Part shown: piece after piece, positions 9,164 through 18,265 of the stretch
Layout of the letters: every line of letters starts with the position of its first letter
Numbering within the stretch: the first letter of the stretch is position 1
Source: Oleispira sp963851095
GTDB taxonomy: Bacteria; Pseudomonadota; Gammaproteobacteria; Pseudomonadales; Oceanobacteraceae
Length of the DNA: 64,000 bases
NCBI GenBank assembly: GCA_963851095.1
Contig: CAWKOX010000025.1
Coordinates: 248,001-312,000 of the forward strand
Direction: 5' to 3'
Program-made: the position numbers and the translations under genes
The notes under the pieces: model-generated
Told to the model about the DNA's origin: nothing
The model's database searches: none
What the model saw: the letters and a program-made list of their open reading frames with translations, nothing else

Positions 9164-10075
9164 TTAACCCAATATTGTATTAGACAATACATCAAAAATA
9201 GCCGCCCTTAGTACTTTCTCGTTATGCAACCCTCTTTCACAAGGCTTCATATCTACTTGAGTAATCGGATATTTGGCAAGATCTTGAACGGACAAATCTC
9301 GATTCGCGGGCCAAAGTATATGATCCAAAGCACGAACCCCTGCTTTCTCTAACAGTTCAATTTGCTTATCAAAGGTTAATACAAGCCCCCCCCCTAAATG
9401 CTCTTCTTTAATATTAATCACTAAAATTAAAGGGGCAGTACTTTGATTGATCGCATCACGAATATTAGCCACCAATAATGACGGCATAATACTCGTCATA
9501 AAACTGCCTGCACTTAATATAATAGCATCTGCATGCTCTATGGTTGAGATAACTTCAGGACCCGCGACTACCGCAGGCTCAAGATATAAGCGCTCAATTT
9601 CTTCATCGCTATTATCTATCGATAGCTCTCCGACAAGAACATTTGCCTCCTGCCCTGGCAGTGCAACTGCTTTCGCCATTAAGGTTGTAGGGCTGTCAGC
9701 CATCGGTAATAAGTGGCTTTTGATATTTAACATGTCACGCATAATACGAATCGCATCGGTAGGTCTTACCGACAATTGATCTAATGCAAACAAGACCAGA
9801 TTGCCTAAATTATGACCATCTAAATCCCCCTGAGTATCAAAGCGGTACTCAAACAGGCGCTGACCTATACCATCAAGAGTACATAACTGAGAAAGGCAAT
9901 TCCGTAAGTCACCCCAAGCAATTGTCTCTGCCTCTTCGCGTAACCGCCCTGTAGAACCGCCTTCATCTGTCGTCGCAACGATGCCCGTCAGACGCGATCC
10001 GGATTCTCTAAGAGAAACAAGTAATCGACCTAAACCATGGCCTCCGCCCAAACAAACTAAATTTGAGTGCTCCAT
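9164..10075 (-). CDS. ybhK: YvcK/YbhK (CofD-like) UDP-sugar-binding protein
   Basis: A 303-residue protein of the CofD/YvcK fold. The N-terminal glycine-rich loop GGGHGLGRLLVSL, then TTDEGGSTGRLR, AWGDLRNCLSQL and GHNLGNLVLFALDQLSVRP are diagnostic. YvcK in Bacillus binds UDP-GlcNAc and links central carbon use to cell-wall synthesis; the E. coli homologue YbhK is poorly characterised. Length matches the E. coli homologue. No HPr kinase or WhiA neighbours, so the Gram-positive context is absent. Family sure, cellular role inferred. Confidence 0.92.
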   Translation of the reverse strand: MEHSNLVCLGGGHGLGRLLVSLRESGSRLTGIVATTDEGGSTGRLREEAETIAWGDLRNCLSQLCTLDGIGQRLFEYRFDTQGDLDGHNLGNLVLFALDQLSVRPTDAIRIMRDMLNIKSHLLPMADSPTTLMAKAVALPGQEANVLVGELSIDNSDEEIERLYLEPAVVAGPEVISTIEHADAIILSAGSFMTSIMPSLLVANIRDAINQSTAPLILVINIKEEHLGGGLVLTFDKQIELLEKAGVRALDHILWPANRDLSVQDLAKYPITQVDMKPCERGLHNEKVLRAAIFDVLSNTILG

Positions 10076-10355
10076 TAACTGAGTGCTCCGTTGAATTCAC
10101 AGCTGCATTATTTTTATTAAAATATACCACATTAGGCTTACTTAATACCGGATACCCGCACTAACATAAGACTCTTTTCTGTTTAATGTGTTTCTTCTGT
10201 CATTTTGTGTAGCCTTGCCTTAGCTCTTCGTGAGAGGAATTATTAATAGAAGAATCACCACAGTAAGAATAATAGTGTTAATATTACGCTTAACATCTAT
10301 TCAGAAATAGCCTTAACGTTATCCTTATCATCTAATAACAACCCGTGTGCACCCC

Positions 10356-11273
10356 ATGCAACAGTTAATACAGCAACAAGAACAGAAAAAAGGCGTATTT
10401 TTTGCCTTAACCGCCTTCGTTATGTGGGGAATCGCCCCAGTCTATTTTAAACAAATAGCCCATATCGATTCTTTTGAAATTCTAGCGCAACGTATTATTT
10501 GGTCAGTACTATTCTTAGTATTTATCAGCTTGCTATCTCGTCAGCTGCACAAAACAATTGCCGTATTTAAACAGCCTAAACAATTAGCTGTACTTGCACT
10601 CAGTGCCTGTTTACTCGGTTTTAACTGGGGATTATTCATTTGGTCGGTCAATAACAACCACATGCTAGAGGCCAGCCTGGGCTATTATATCAACCCGCTG
10701 ATTAATGTATTGATGGGTTATTTATTCTTGTCTGAACGCTTAAGAAAACGCCAAGGCTTAGCGGTCGTACTCGCCTTAACGGGCGTGGCAATTCAGATTA
10801 TCAGTTTTGGTTCTGTACCAGCCATTGCGCTTTCACTTGCAGCCTCTTTCGCCTGCTATGGACTCCTCCATAAGAAGACACACGTTGAATCGATACCGGG
10901 ATTACTGGTTGAGGCCTTAGTTCTTTTACCTTTTGCGATCCTATACTGGATCTATATGGAGCCTTCGGCAACATCCGACATGACCCAAAACCCCTTAAGC
11001 ACTAACTTAATGCTGCTCAGTGCAGGTATCGTAACGACACTGCCTTTATTATGTTTCACAGCGGCGGCCAAACGTCTGCAGTATACGACGCTTGGGTTTA
11101 TTCAATACATTGGCCCAAGCCTCATGTTCATACTCGCGGTACAGTTTTATGACGAAGCTTTAGAATTGAAAGACTACATAACCTTTGGTTTTATTTGGCT
11201 CGCACTGATTGTTTTCAGCTGGGATTCTTTACGCCACCAGCTTAAGCACACTAAGGTGACTGGCAATGCCTAA
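10356..11273 (+). CDS. rarD: EamA family transporter, RarD type
   Basis: A polytopic inner-membrane protein of about 305 residues with ten hydrophobic segments arranged as two EamA/DMT halves. The opening GVFFALTAFVMWGIAPVYFK and the following AQRIIWSVLF are characteristic of RarD (chloramphenicol-sensitivity protein family). An in-frame GTG lies three codons upstream (10347); the ATG is chosen because neither has a strong ribosome site. The last 8 bases overlap the next gene. Substrate unknown; drug/metabolite exporter superfamily. Confidence 0.9.
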   Translation: MQQLIQQQEQKKGVFFALTAFVMWGIAPVYFKQIAHIDSFEILAQRIIWSVLFLVFISLLSRQLHKTIAVFKQPKQLAVLALSACLLGFNWGLFIWSVNNNHMLEASLGYYINPLINVLMGYLFLSERLRKRQGLAVVLALTGVAIQIISFGSVPAIALSLAASFACYGLLHKKTHVESIPGLLVEALVLLPFAILYWIYMEPSATSDMTQNPLSTNLMLLSAGIVTTLPLLCFTAAAKRLQYTTLGFIQYIGPSLMFILAVQFYDEALELKDYITFGFIWLALIVFSWDSLRHQLKHTKVTGNA

Positions 11274-11589
11274 GCCTTCCAAGCAATCGCTGCCTAAAAA
11301 AAATAGAGCGGTTATTGCCAAGTTAGAAAGCAGTGTTCGTAAGGCATTGGCATTAGCAAGCTCCAGCACCCAAGACGTGCCTGAGCTCGACCGCTTCAGT
11401 TACCAAGTAGACTGGAGCAACTTCCCCAATAGCTTAATGATTAACTGCCATTTATCTGAGCAGACTCAAGCCGAAAACCTCATATCGTTAGAGGAAAAAC
11501 TGATCAAGGCCCTTCAACTAAGCCTGCTTAAACAAGGCATTAAATTTCGTGATTTTCGCAAGAACATTACATTAATCACGGAACAATAA
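11266..11589 (+). CDS. Conserved small hypothetical protein downstream of rarD
   Basis: A 107-residue soluble protein with a basic N-terminus (KPSKQSLPKKNR) and a mixed alpha/beta body. The start overlaps the end of rarD by 8 bases, indicating an operon. The layout, including the segment FSYQVDWSNFPNSLMINCHL, resembles short Pseudomonas proteins often labelled Fis family regulator, but I see no helix-turn-helix, so that label would be doubtful. Function unknown. Confidence 0.7.
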   Translation: MPKPSKQSLPKKNRAVIAKLESSVRKALALASSSTQDVPELDRFSYQVDWSNFPNSLMINCHLSEQTQAENLISLEEKLIKALQLSLLKQGIKFRDFRKNITLITEQ

Positions 11590-11642
11590 TATCTCGACGC
11601 CTGCACCATCCCACCACTTCACCATTCACACAATTAGCACCA

Positions 11643-13943
11643 TTAGAAACTCTTTCCTAGATAGAAATAGAAGGCTTGTGAATCATCATCTGTTCGTCCG
11701 TACCCTAAAGCAATGGGGCCTAAAGTTGTATCGGTCCCTAAATAGAGGGAATTGGCTAATATAAGATCGTCTTGGTCAACACCCTCCAACTGCCAGACAT
11801 TGCCAGCCTCAAGACTCACCCCTAAATACAAGGGAAATTCATCTAAACTAAAAAAGCTCCGTCCAAGATCAAACTGATAAATACCGGCAACAAACGCTTT
11901 TTTAGCGCCCGCCAACGCATTTTTTTGATACCCTGATAAATTCAAGAACCCACCTAAGTATGAGATATAAATACTTTCATTATCTTCTTCGGTGAAGGCT
12001 TCCGAATAAGACGCTTTGGCAACCACTGCATGATTACCAAACTTAAGTGCCCCTTTCCAGTTCACATCAACCACTAACGATTGAATATAATCCCTCCCTG
12101 CTTGTTTCGTAATTACTTCATGGTCATCGACATTTTCATTATGCAGCGTATAGCTAAGCGAGAAATAGTTGCCCTCCGTCGGAAAATCTAAGCTATCCAA
12201 GGTATCAATACCAAATTTGAAATAGCCCCCATAAGTAAAATAATCAATACTTCCACCCAATAATATGGGATCACTGAACTGCCCTAAATCCGTCGTAAAA
12301 CCGATTTCCATAAACCCAGACTGAGTATAATTAAACCCAATACCTTGAGATAACCGCTGAAATTGCTGGTCAATGGGCACTAAAGGGGCCCCCTCTACAT
12401 AATAGTCCCACTGAAATGAACTTACGCCATAACGACTGCTACTATAAAATTTTCTAGTAGGCTCTAGCGGCCAATAAAATTCGCTACCAAAAGAACGCTG
12501 AGACCCCATTCTCAACTCAGAGCGCAACTCTCCCCCATGCTCCGTAAGTTCGCCTAAGGTATAAGCAATATTAAAGTTTAGATCAGACTGATTATCTAAA
12601 TCATCTTCCCAGCCAATACCAAACTGCAAGATGTTTGGCCCCCAGGACTTCTCCTCTGAGACGACGTGCAATGTTTTTTCATCATCCTCCAGCTGCGTAT
12701 AAGCATCAACCAGCTGAAATTCATTTAATGAATAAAGTCGATCGACCGCGCCATTGATTTGTTTTGCGCCTACCCGCTCACCAACCAACAGGTCAATTTG
12801 CTGCAAGATGAGCTCATCCGAAACCGACGATTTATTGTTTAAAACAATGCCTGCAATAGGTTTATCCATGCGTGATAATAGCTTCTTACGCTCTTCCTGA
12901 CGCTTCAATAAATAGGCATCAAACACGTCCTGCTGCAGACCCAGTTTAGAAAGCTTTTCAACGTTCAAATTAGCCGCGGCCTGCCCTCTAGCAAAGGCAA
13001 TTTCAGCCGTACTCCAATCAGTTGTCGACAAGCCGACAATATCGGGCTTAATCAAAAAATCTTGCACAGACAATTCTTTTCTCTGAACTAGGGTATTACT
13101 GCTGGTTAGAAAAGACGATAACTGCCCCATCACCGAAAACGTACTGCCCAACTGCTCGCTGGGTAATAGCTCACTACCTATATCCACGGCAATGATAATG
13201 TCAGCCCCCATTTCTCGTACGATACTGACCGGTAGATTGATCGTAATACCACCATCAACCAGCAATAAATCATTAATTTTTTCTGGGGCTAGAACACCCG
13301 GAATACTTGAGGATGCGCGCATCGCGGTAATCAAACTGCCACGATCAATAATGACGGCCTTATAGCTTGCTAAGTCAGTCGCAATCGCCCGATAAGGTGT
13401 CACTAAGTCATCAAAACTGTCAAAGTTAGGATGCTCACCGACAGCCTGCCTAAGAAGTCTTGTTGCAGCTTGCCCGTATAACAACCCCACAGGTATTTTT
13501 AACTGATCTCGTTCAAGGCCTATTTCAAGTGGAATATTAAATTGATCACTTTGCTGCTTATCACGCCATGACAGATCTTCTCTGGGTATACGATCAGAAT
13601 AGCCATCGGCCCAAGACGTTTTCAGCATGATCGTCTGTATTTCATCAACCGTTAGGCCTGATGCATACATCCCACCAACCACCGAGCCAATACTGGTTCC
13701 CGCGATATAATCGATCGGAATATTATGCTGTTCCAATACGCTCAATACACCAATATGTGCCGCACCTTTAGCACCGCCACCACCAAGAGCCAAACCAATC
13801 TTGGGACGGGCATTTGCACTGCTTGCTGATAGCAACAGACCGATCAAGAAAACATTAAACACAACGCTTACGAAATTTATTTTAACCAGGCCTACCTTGG
13901 CTAAAGGTGAACGAAGAGACTTACTGCAAAAAAAGTAACGCAT
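11643..13943 (-). CDS. Patatin-like phospholipase with POTRA and outer-membrane barrel (PlpD/type Vd-like)
   Basis: About 766 residues from the ATG at 13943, which has TAGGAT placed before it; an upstream TTG is less likely. A signal peptide (ending near ANARPKIG) is followed by a patatin domain: oxyanion loop GGGGAKGAAHIGVL, nucleophile GTSIGSVVGG and catalytic Asp in LLLVDGGITINLP, all intact. A POTRA-like linker lies around residues 365-430, and the C-terminal half is aromatic-rich beta-strand sequence ending in FYFYLGKSF. This order matches type Vd autotransporters such as PlpD, where the lipase passes through or sits on the outer membrane. Expected activity is phospholipase A1/A2. Confidence 0.9.
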   Translation of the reverse strand: MRYFFCSKSLRSPLAKVGLVKINFVSVVFNVFLIGLLLSASSANARPKIGLALGGGGAKGAAHIGVLSVLEQHNIPIDYIAGTSIGSVVGGMYASGLTVDEIQTIMLKTSWADGYSDRIPREDLSWRDKQQSDQFNIPLEIGLERDQLKIPVGLLYGQAATRLLRQAVGEHPNFDSFDDLVTPYRAIATDLASYKAVIIDRGSLITAMRASSSIPGVLAPEKINDLLLVDGGITINLPVSIVREMGADIIIAVDIGSELLPSEQLGSTFSVMGQLSSFLTSSNTLVQRKELSVQDFLIKPDIVGLSTTDWSTAEIAFARGQAAANLNVEKLSKLGLQQDVFDAYLLKRQEERKKLLSRMDKPIAGIVLNNKSSVSDELILQQIDLLVGERVGAKQINGAVDRLYSLNEFQLVDAYTQLEDDEKTLHVVSEEKSWGPNILQFGIGWEDDLDNQSDLNFNIAYTLGELTEHGGELRSELRMGSQRSFGSEFYWPLEPTRKFYSSSRYGVSSFQWDYYVEGAPLVPIDQQFQRLSQGIGFNYTQSGFMEIGFTTDLGQFSDPILLGGSIDYFTYGGYFKFGIDTLDSLDFPTEGNYFSLSYTLHNENVDDHEVITKQAGRDYIQSLVVDVNWKGALKFGNHAVVAKASYSEAFTEEDNESIYISYLGGFLNLSGYQKNALAGAKKAFVAGIYQFDLGRSFFSLDEFPLYLGVSLEAGNVWQLEGVDQDDLILANSLYLGTDTTLGPIALGYGRTDDDSQAFYFYLGKSF

Positions 13944-14134
13944 ACTGAATCCTACTCGCCACAAACATTAAAAACGATAACCACACCTATTCGTTCATCA
14001 TCCTGACTAACGTTATAAACAAGGCTACCTTACCACCAAATCCCATGCGTGGGGGAGACTTGCATGTAGCAATTAAGCCCTGTTCCCGTTAGAATCGCCC
14101 CTTAAATTTACCCGTAACAAAAGCAGTTGATCAC

Positions 14135-16429
14135 ATGAGCAGAAAGATTGAATTATTAGCACCAGGCGGTGATGTTGAAGCCATTAAAGCGGCCATCGTA
14201 GCGGGTGCAAACGCTGTTTATTGTGGCCTTGATACATTCAACGCTCGCAACAGAGCTGCCAATCTTTCCTATGATGACTTAAACGGCATTTTACGCTTAG
14301 CGCATAAATACGATTGTGAAGTGTTTCTAACTCTCAACGTCGTTATTCTTGAGCAAGAACTGCCAACCATGATCAAACTGCTCAACAAACTGGTTAATAG
14401 TGGTATTGACGGCATTATTGTTCAAGACCTTGGGATGTTTAACCTTGTCAAAAAGTACTTCCCAACACTCGACATTCACGCCTCAACACAATTGACGACT
14501 CATAATGAAGGGCAATTGCATTTTTTAAATAAAATTGGTGCCTCTCGCGTCAACTTGTCTCGCGAACTGAATTTAGGGGAAATTAAATCCCTTACCGCTC
14601 TTTCTCATGATTTGGGAATATTAACCGAGGTCTTCGTTCACGGCGCATTGTGCATTGCCTTCTCTGGCCAATGTTATTCAAGCTCTGTGAGCGTAGGAAA
14701 CTCGGGCAACCGTGGTCGCTGCAGCCAAGCCTGCCGTGAAGAATACGAAGTCACCGCAACAGGCAATAAATACCCGCTGAATCTAAAAGACAACTCAGCC
14801 TACTTTGACTTACCCGAATTAGTAGAAGCAGGCGTTGATTCTTTAAAAATCGAAGGTCGCATAAAAGGCGCCCACTACGTCTATACCGTTGTCGACACAT
14901 GGCGCAAAGGCATCGATCAGTTTGTTGAAACCGGCCAATTATTGGCTGACGATTCTAACTTACACAAGGTATTCAACCGCGACTTCACCAACTCGTTTTT
15001 GCACGGCAACTTGACCAAAGACATGTTCATCGACAACCCGCGTGATTACAGTATTCAGCACGCCGTTAAAAGCAGCAACGCGATTTCGGTTGTCCAGATT
15101 CAAGAAGTTAAAGATGAATTATACATCGACAAAAATCAGTTAGGAGCAGAACTTAGAGATAAAATTCATTATTTAAGTACTGCAAAACTACCACTTACCA
15201 TCGCATTTTCAGGTTCACTTAATGCTCCTTTAACCATTACTGCTACCGTCGGTGATGAATTAAATAAAGAGCGTGGCAATCATAGTAACAACCATAGTGA
15301 CGACGCTAAGATCATCAGTATTCAATCTGAATCACTGCTAACCACTGCAGGCAAATCAGAACTCGATCAAAAAGCCTTAAGCAAACGCTTTAAGAGTTTT
15401 GATAATTCAGAATTCGCGCTTAATGACTTCACTTTTAACGATTACGACTCTGGCTTAAGCATTCCCTTTAAAGAGCTGACAGCACTCAAAAATCGTTTAG
15501 CGTTTTTACTCAACGACTCCGTTGAAGTTATTCCCAATGTTGAAGTGCCAACCCTGGATAAGAGTAATAAATCGAATGGTAAACCGACAATGTCGATTCT
15601 CATTGCCGATGAAAAAGATTTGCATCTATGCGACTTAACCGACGCCGACGTGTACTTTAAAATACCGGAAAGTCTTAAAAAGAATTGCACAAAGCACATC
15701 GACCTTTTACTCGCTAACCCTCGATTAATCCCTTGGTTTCCAGCGGTATTAATTGGTAAAGATTATTTAGAATCGGTTAAAATACTTGAACAAGTAAAAC
15801 CCAAACGAATCGTTACCAACAATACCGGCATTGCGTATAAAGCCTATGAAATGGGTATCGAATGGGTTGCAGGTCCTTTCTTAAATACTACCAACTCCTA
15901 TGCACTATTAACCCTGAAAGAAGAGTTAAATTGCGCAGGCGCATTTATGTCTAACGAAATTAATCGCCTGCAACTAAGAAACATTGCGCGACCAGATGAT
16001 TTCAAATTGTATTACAGTATCTACCACCCAATCCTAATGATGACTAGCCGCCAATGCTTTTTTCAGCCAACCGTTGGATGTAAGAAACCGAGCATTGAAG
16101 ATGGCTGCATGCTGAAATGTGAAAAAGCCACCACAATCAAAAGTGTACGAGGGGTTAAATACTCTATCGATAAGCAAAAAGGCGGCTACCCAAGCATCTA
16201 TAACGACGAGCAGTTTTTAAACTTAGACATCGTTAATGACCTAGGAGATTTATTTGATGAGTTCTTTATTGATCTTACCAACATTGGATCTGGCGATACC
16301 GCTGTTGAAGATAAAGCACAACTGCTTGAACACTTTGAAAGTCTACTGCAAGGAAAAGAAGAAGCGGCGATTAAATTGAATGAAATGGTAACGCTTTCAA
16401 CCAATGCCCAATACCGCCAAGGCTTATAA
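14135..16429 (+). CDS. U32 family protein (RlhA-like 23S rRNA hydroxylation factor or relative)
   Basis: A 764-residue protein. The N-terminal half is a U32 domain: IELLAPGGDVEAIKAAI, GANAVYCGLD, NARNRAANLS, HASTQLTTHN and the family signature FSGQCYSSS plus GNRGRCSQACREEY around residues 180-200. Cysteines in CYSS, CSQAC and later in TVGCKKP and GCMLKCEKA (about 650-670) are positioned to hold a metal or iron-sulfur centre. U32 proteins include RlhA (C2501 hydroxylation in 23S rRNA), TrhP (tRNA) and UbiU/V. The length and C-terminal extension resemble the RlhA group more than the short TrhP type. The exact substrate is uncertain. Confidence 0.85.
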   Translation: MSRKIELLAPGGDVEAIKAAIVAGANAVYCGLDTFNARNRAANLSYDDLNGILRLAHKYDCEVFLTLNVVILEQELPTMIKLLNKLVNSGIDGIIVQDLGMFNLVKKYFPTLDIHASTQLTTHNEGQLHFLNKIGASRVNLSRELNLGEIKSLTALSHDLGILTEVFVHGALCIAFSGQCYSSSVSVGNSGNRGRCSQACREEYEVTATGNKYPLNLKDNSAYFDLPELVEAGVDSLKIEGRIKGAHYVYTVVDTWRKGIDQFVETGQLLADDSNLHKVFNRDFTNSFLHGNLTKDMFIDNPRDYSIQHAVKSSNAISVVQIQEVKDELYIDKNQLGAELRDKIHYLSTAKLPLTIAFSGSLNAPLTITATVGDELNKERGNHSNNHSDDAKIISIQSESLLTTAGKSELDQKALSKRFKSFDNSEFALNDFTFNDYDSGLSIPFKELTALKNRLAFLLNDSVEVIPNVEVPTLDKSNKSNGKPTMSILIADEKDLHLCDLTDADVYFKIPESLKKNCTKHIDLLLANPRLIPWFPAVLIGKDYLESVKILEQVKPKRIVTNNTGIAYKAYEMGIEWVAGPFLNTTNSYALLTLKEELNCAGAFMSNEINRLQLRNIARPDDFKLYYSIYHPILMMTSRQCFFQPTVGCKKPSIEDGCMLKCEKATTIKSVRGVKYSIDKQKGGYPSIYNDEQFLNLDIVNDLGDLFDEFFIDLTNIGSGDTAVEDKAQLLEHFESLLQGKEEAAIKLNEMVTLSTNAQYRQGL

Positions 16430-16529
16430 CCCAGCGTGACCACAGGTCTGTTATTTAAATGAGTATTCGATGAATGCTTGATAGATTTCATTATCAAGTA
16501 CTCATCAAATACTTACCGGCCTCTAACAG

Positions 16530-17402
16530 TCAATCAAAGCTCATACCAAACAAACTCAACCCTGTTTGATAAGGAACTTCCTCAGCCTGCTGCTGATTGC
16601 TATCAATTAACCTTAAATACGTTGCCATTTGATGCGCTTGAAAATTTTCTTCGCTGGGTAAAGCCGAAACAAACTTAGTGGCTCGCATCATACTTTTTAG
16701 TCCTTGGACAACAGCATACTGCTGCTCTGCAACTAAAATAACCTCAATACCATTATGCCAATAAATATCCAAATTCTTAATCTGCAACGGACTAAGCGGC
16801 GGCACTAACGGAACAATATCCGTAGGCGTTACTACCCGCGTTAACGGAAGAGATTCAAACTTTCCCGCCCCTGTTACGTTGGTCACTTTTGGCTGACCAA
16901 AGGTAATAATACGATCTAACGGATAGCCATCTTGCTGCAAATACATACCTACAATAACCGCTATTGCACCGCCTAAACTATGACCCGTTGTGCGAATAGG
17001 TTGCGACTTATCAATATGCTCTAAAGCATCGTTATAAGCCGCCTTTGCCGCTAGTGCAAAACCTTGATGCAGTTGAATCCCTAAGGCAGAATCTGGCAAT
17101 AAAGAAACATCCAAATCCACTAAGACATTTTCTAAATTAGCCGTTCCTCTAAAGGCCAACTGCTGCATCCCCGTAGCCGATTGTGCAAGGTAATAGCTCA
17201 CCGCAGAACCGGGTAACTCAGCATGATGAATTACTTTATAACCTGTTGTTTGCAACGACTGTTTTGTTTTTTCAGGGCTGTCATAAGATGCCGATGATAA
17301 TTCAGCGGATTGCTTAACTGTTTTAAAATCAATTTCAGCCAAGGCGCTCTGCCCTAATAACGGACTGAAAATAAACAACGATAAAACCAATACTTTAAAC
17401 AT
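16530..17402 (-). CDS. Secreted class 3 lipase family protein
   Basis: 290 residues from the ATG at 17402, where a typical signal peptide begins (hydrophobic core, cleavage after QSALA). Longer upstream starts would bury the signal and are rejected. The alpha/beta-hydrolase core has AFRGTANLENV (lid/oxyanion region), nucleophile elbow TTGHSLGGAIAVIVG, then a catalytic Asp in VVTPTDIVPLVPP and a candidate His in YWHNG. This is the class 3 (fungal-type, DUF2974-like) lipase fold. The product is predicted to be periplasmic or secreted and to hydrolyse acyl esters. The 5' end faces the divergent GST gene with a gap of about 130 bases. Confidence 0.85.
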   Translation of the reverse strand: MFKVLVLSLFIFSPLLGQSALAEIDFKTVKQSAELSSASYDSPEKTKQSLQTTGYKVIHHAELPGSAVSYYLAQSATGMQQLAFRGTANLENVLVDLDVSLLPDSALGIQLHQGFALAAKAAYNDALEHIDKSQPIRTTGHSLGGAIAVIVGMYLQQDGYPLDRIITFGQPKVTNVTGAGKFESLPLTRVVTPTDIVPLVPPLSPLQIKNLDIYWHNGIEVILVAEQQYAVVQGLKSMMRATKFVSALPSEENFQAHQMATYLRLIDSNQQQAEEVPYQTGLSLFGMSFD

Positions 17403-17529
17403 GATTTTCTCAAATGGGTAAAAATCAGAGCATACTAAAGCATTAGCTAAATACCAAGGCAAATTCCCAAACAGGTTGAGGTTTAGATTTAGATACAAAA
17501 CTTTTCAACAGTCACGCTATAATTACAGT

Positions 17530-18177
17530 ATGAAACTACCCATACTCTATTCATTACAACATTGCCCTTATGCTATGCGCGCTCGCTTAGGCTTATTAAT
17601 GGCTCAGCAGCAGGTCATGCTACGCGCGATAACGATGAAAAATAAACCCGAAGAGATGCTGGCCAAATCTCCCAAAGGCACGGTGCCAGTATTGATACTG
17701 CCCGACGATACCGTGATCGATGAAAGCCTAGACATTATGATCTGGGCACTACAACACAATGACCCAAACGATTTATTACACAAAGATCACCCCGAAGACC
17801 TAACAGCGACCCTCGAGCTGATTCAGTTTAACGATAAACAGTTTAAGCCCCAGCTCGAAATTTATAAAAAAGCGAAACGCTTTCGTTTAGAAAATGTCAT
17901 TCAAGAACGTCAAAAGTGTGAAGTTTTTATTGCCGACCTAGAACAAAGACTGACGACCAACGGGTTCTTTATCGGACAAAAACCAGGACTTATTGATTAC
18001 GCATTATTGCCTTTTGTACGTCAGTTCTCACGAGTAAACCGAGCGTGGTTTGTTCAAGCACCCTACCCAAAACTTCGAGAATGGCTAGAGCAACACATGC
18101 AAAGCCAGTTGTATGGCAAAGCCATGGCGAAGTTTCCGTTTTGGCTGGATGCCCATGAAGATTGCACCTTCGGCTAA
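17530..18177 (+). CDS. Glutathione S-transferase family protein
   Basis: 216 residues from the ATG at 17530, the first start giving a proper thioredoxin-fold beginning (LPILYSLQHCPYAMRARLGL). The N-terminal domain has a glutaredoxin-like CPYA site, the cis-Pro segment GTVPVLIL and the glutathione gamma-Glu contact DESLDIMIWA. The C-terminal domain is all-helical, with GFFIGQKPGLIDYALLPFVRQF as the conserved N-capping/hydrophobic motif. Cysteine at the active site suggests an omega- or Grx2-like thiol transferase rather than a classical conjugating GST. Substrate unknown. Confidence 0.85.
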   Translation: MKLPILYSLQHCPYAMRARLGLLMAQQQVMLRAITMKNKPEEMLAKSPKGTVPVLILPDDTVIDESLDIMIWALQHNDPNDLLHKDHPEDLTATLELIQFNDKQFKPQLEIYKKAKRFRLENVIQERQKCEVFIADLEQRLTTNGFFIGQKPGLIDYALLPFVRQFSRVNRAWFVQAPYPKLREWLEQHMQSQLYGKAMAKFPFWLDAHEDCTFG

Positions 18178-18221
18178 GATTAAAGAACAGCGGGTTTAAT
18201 CACGACAGGCCAGATGACTGC

Positions 18222-18262
18222 AAGGCAAACTACAATAAGGCAAACTACAACAAGGCAATAGC
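18222..18262. repeat. 15-bp tandem repeat (2.5 copies) upstream of recQ
   Basis: AAGGCAAACTACAAT is followed directly by AAGGCAAACTACAAC and a partial third copy AAGGCAATA, just before the recQ start codon. It includes the only purine-rich sequence near the recQ ribosome site. Confidence 0.8.
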
Positions 18263-18265
18263 ATT

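Noticed and set aside
16478..16678. 66-codon plus-strand frame after the U32 gene
   Set aside because: Overlaps the 3' end of the lipase gene on the other strand and has no protein-like features.
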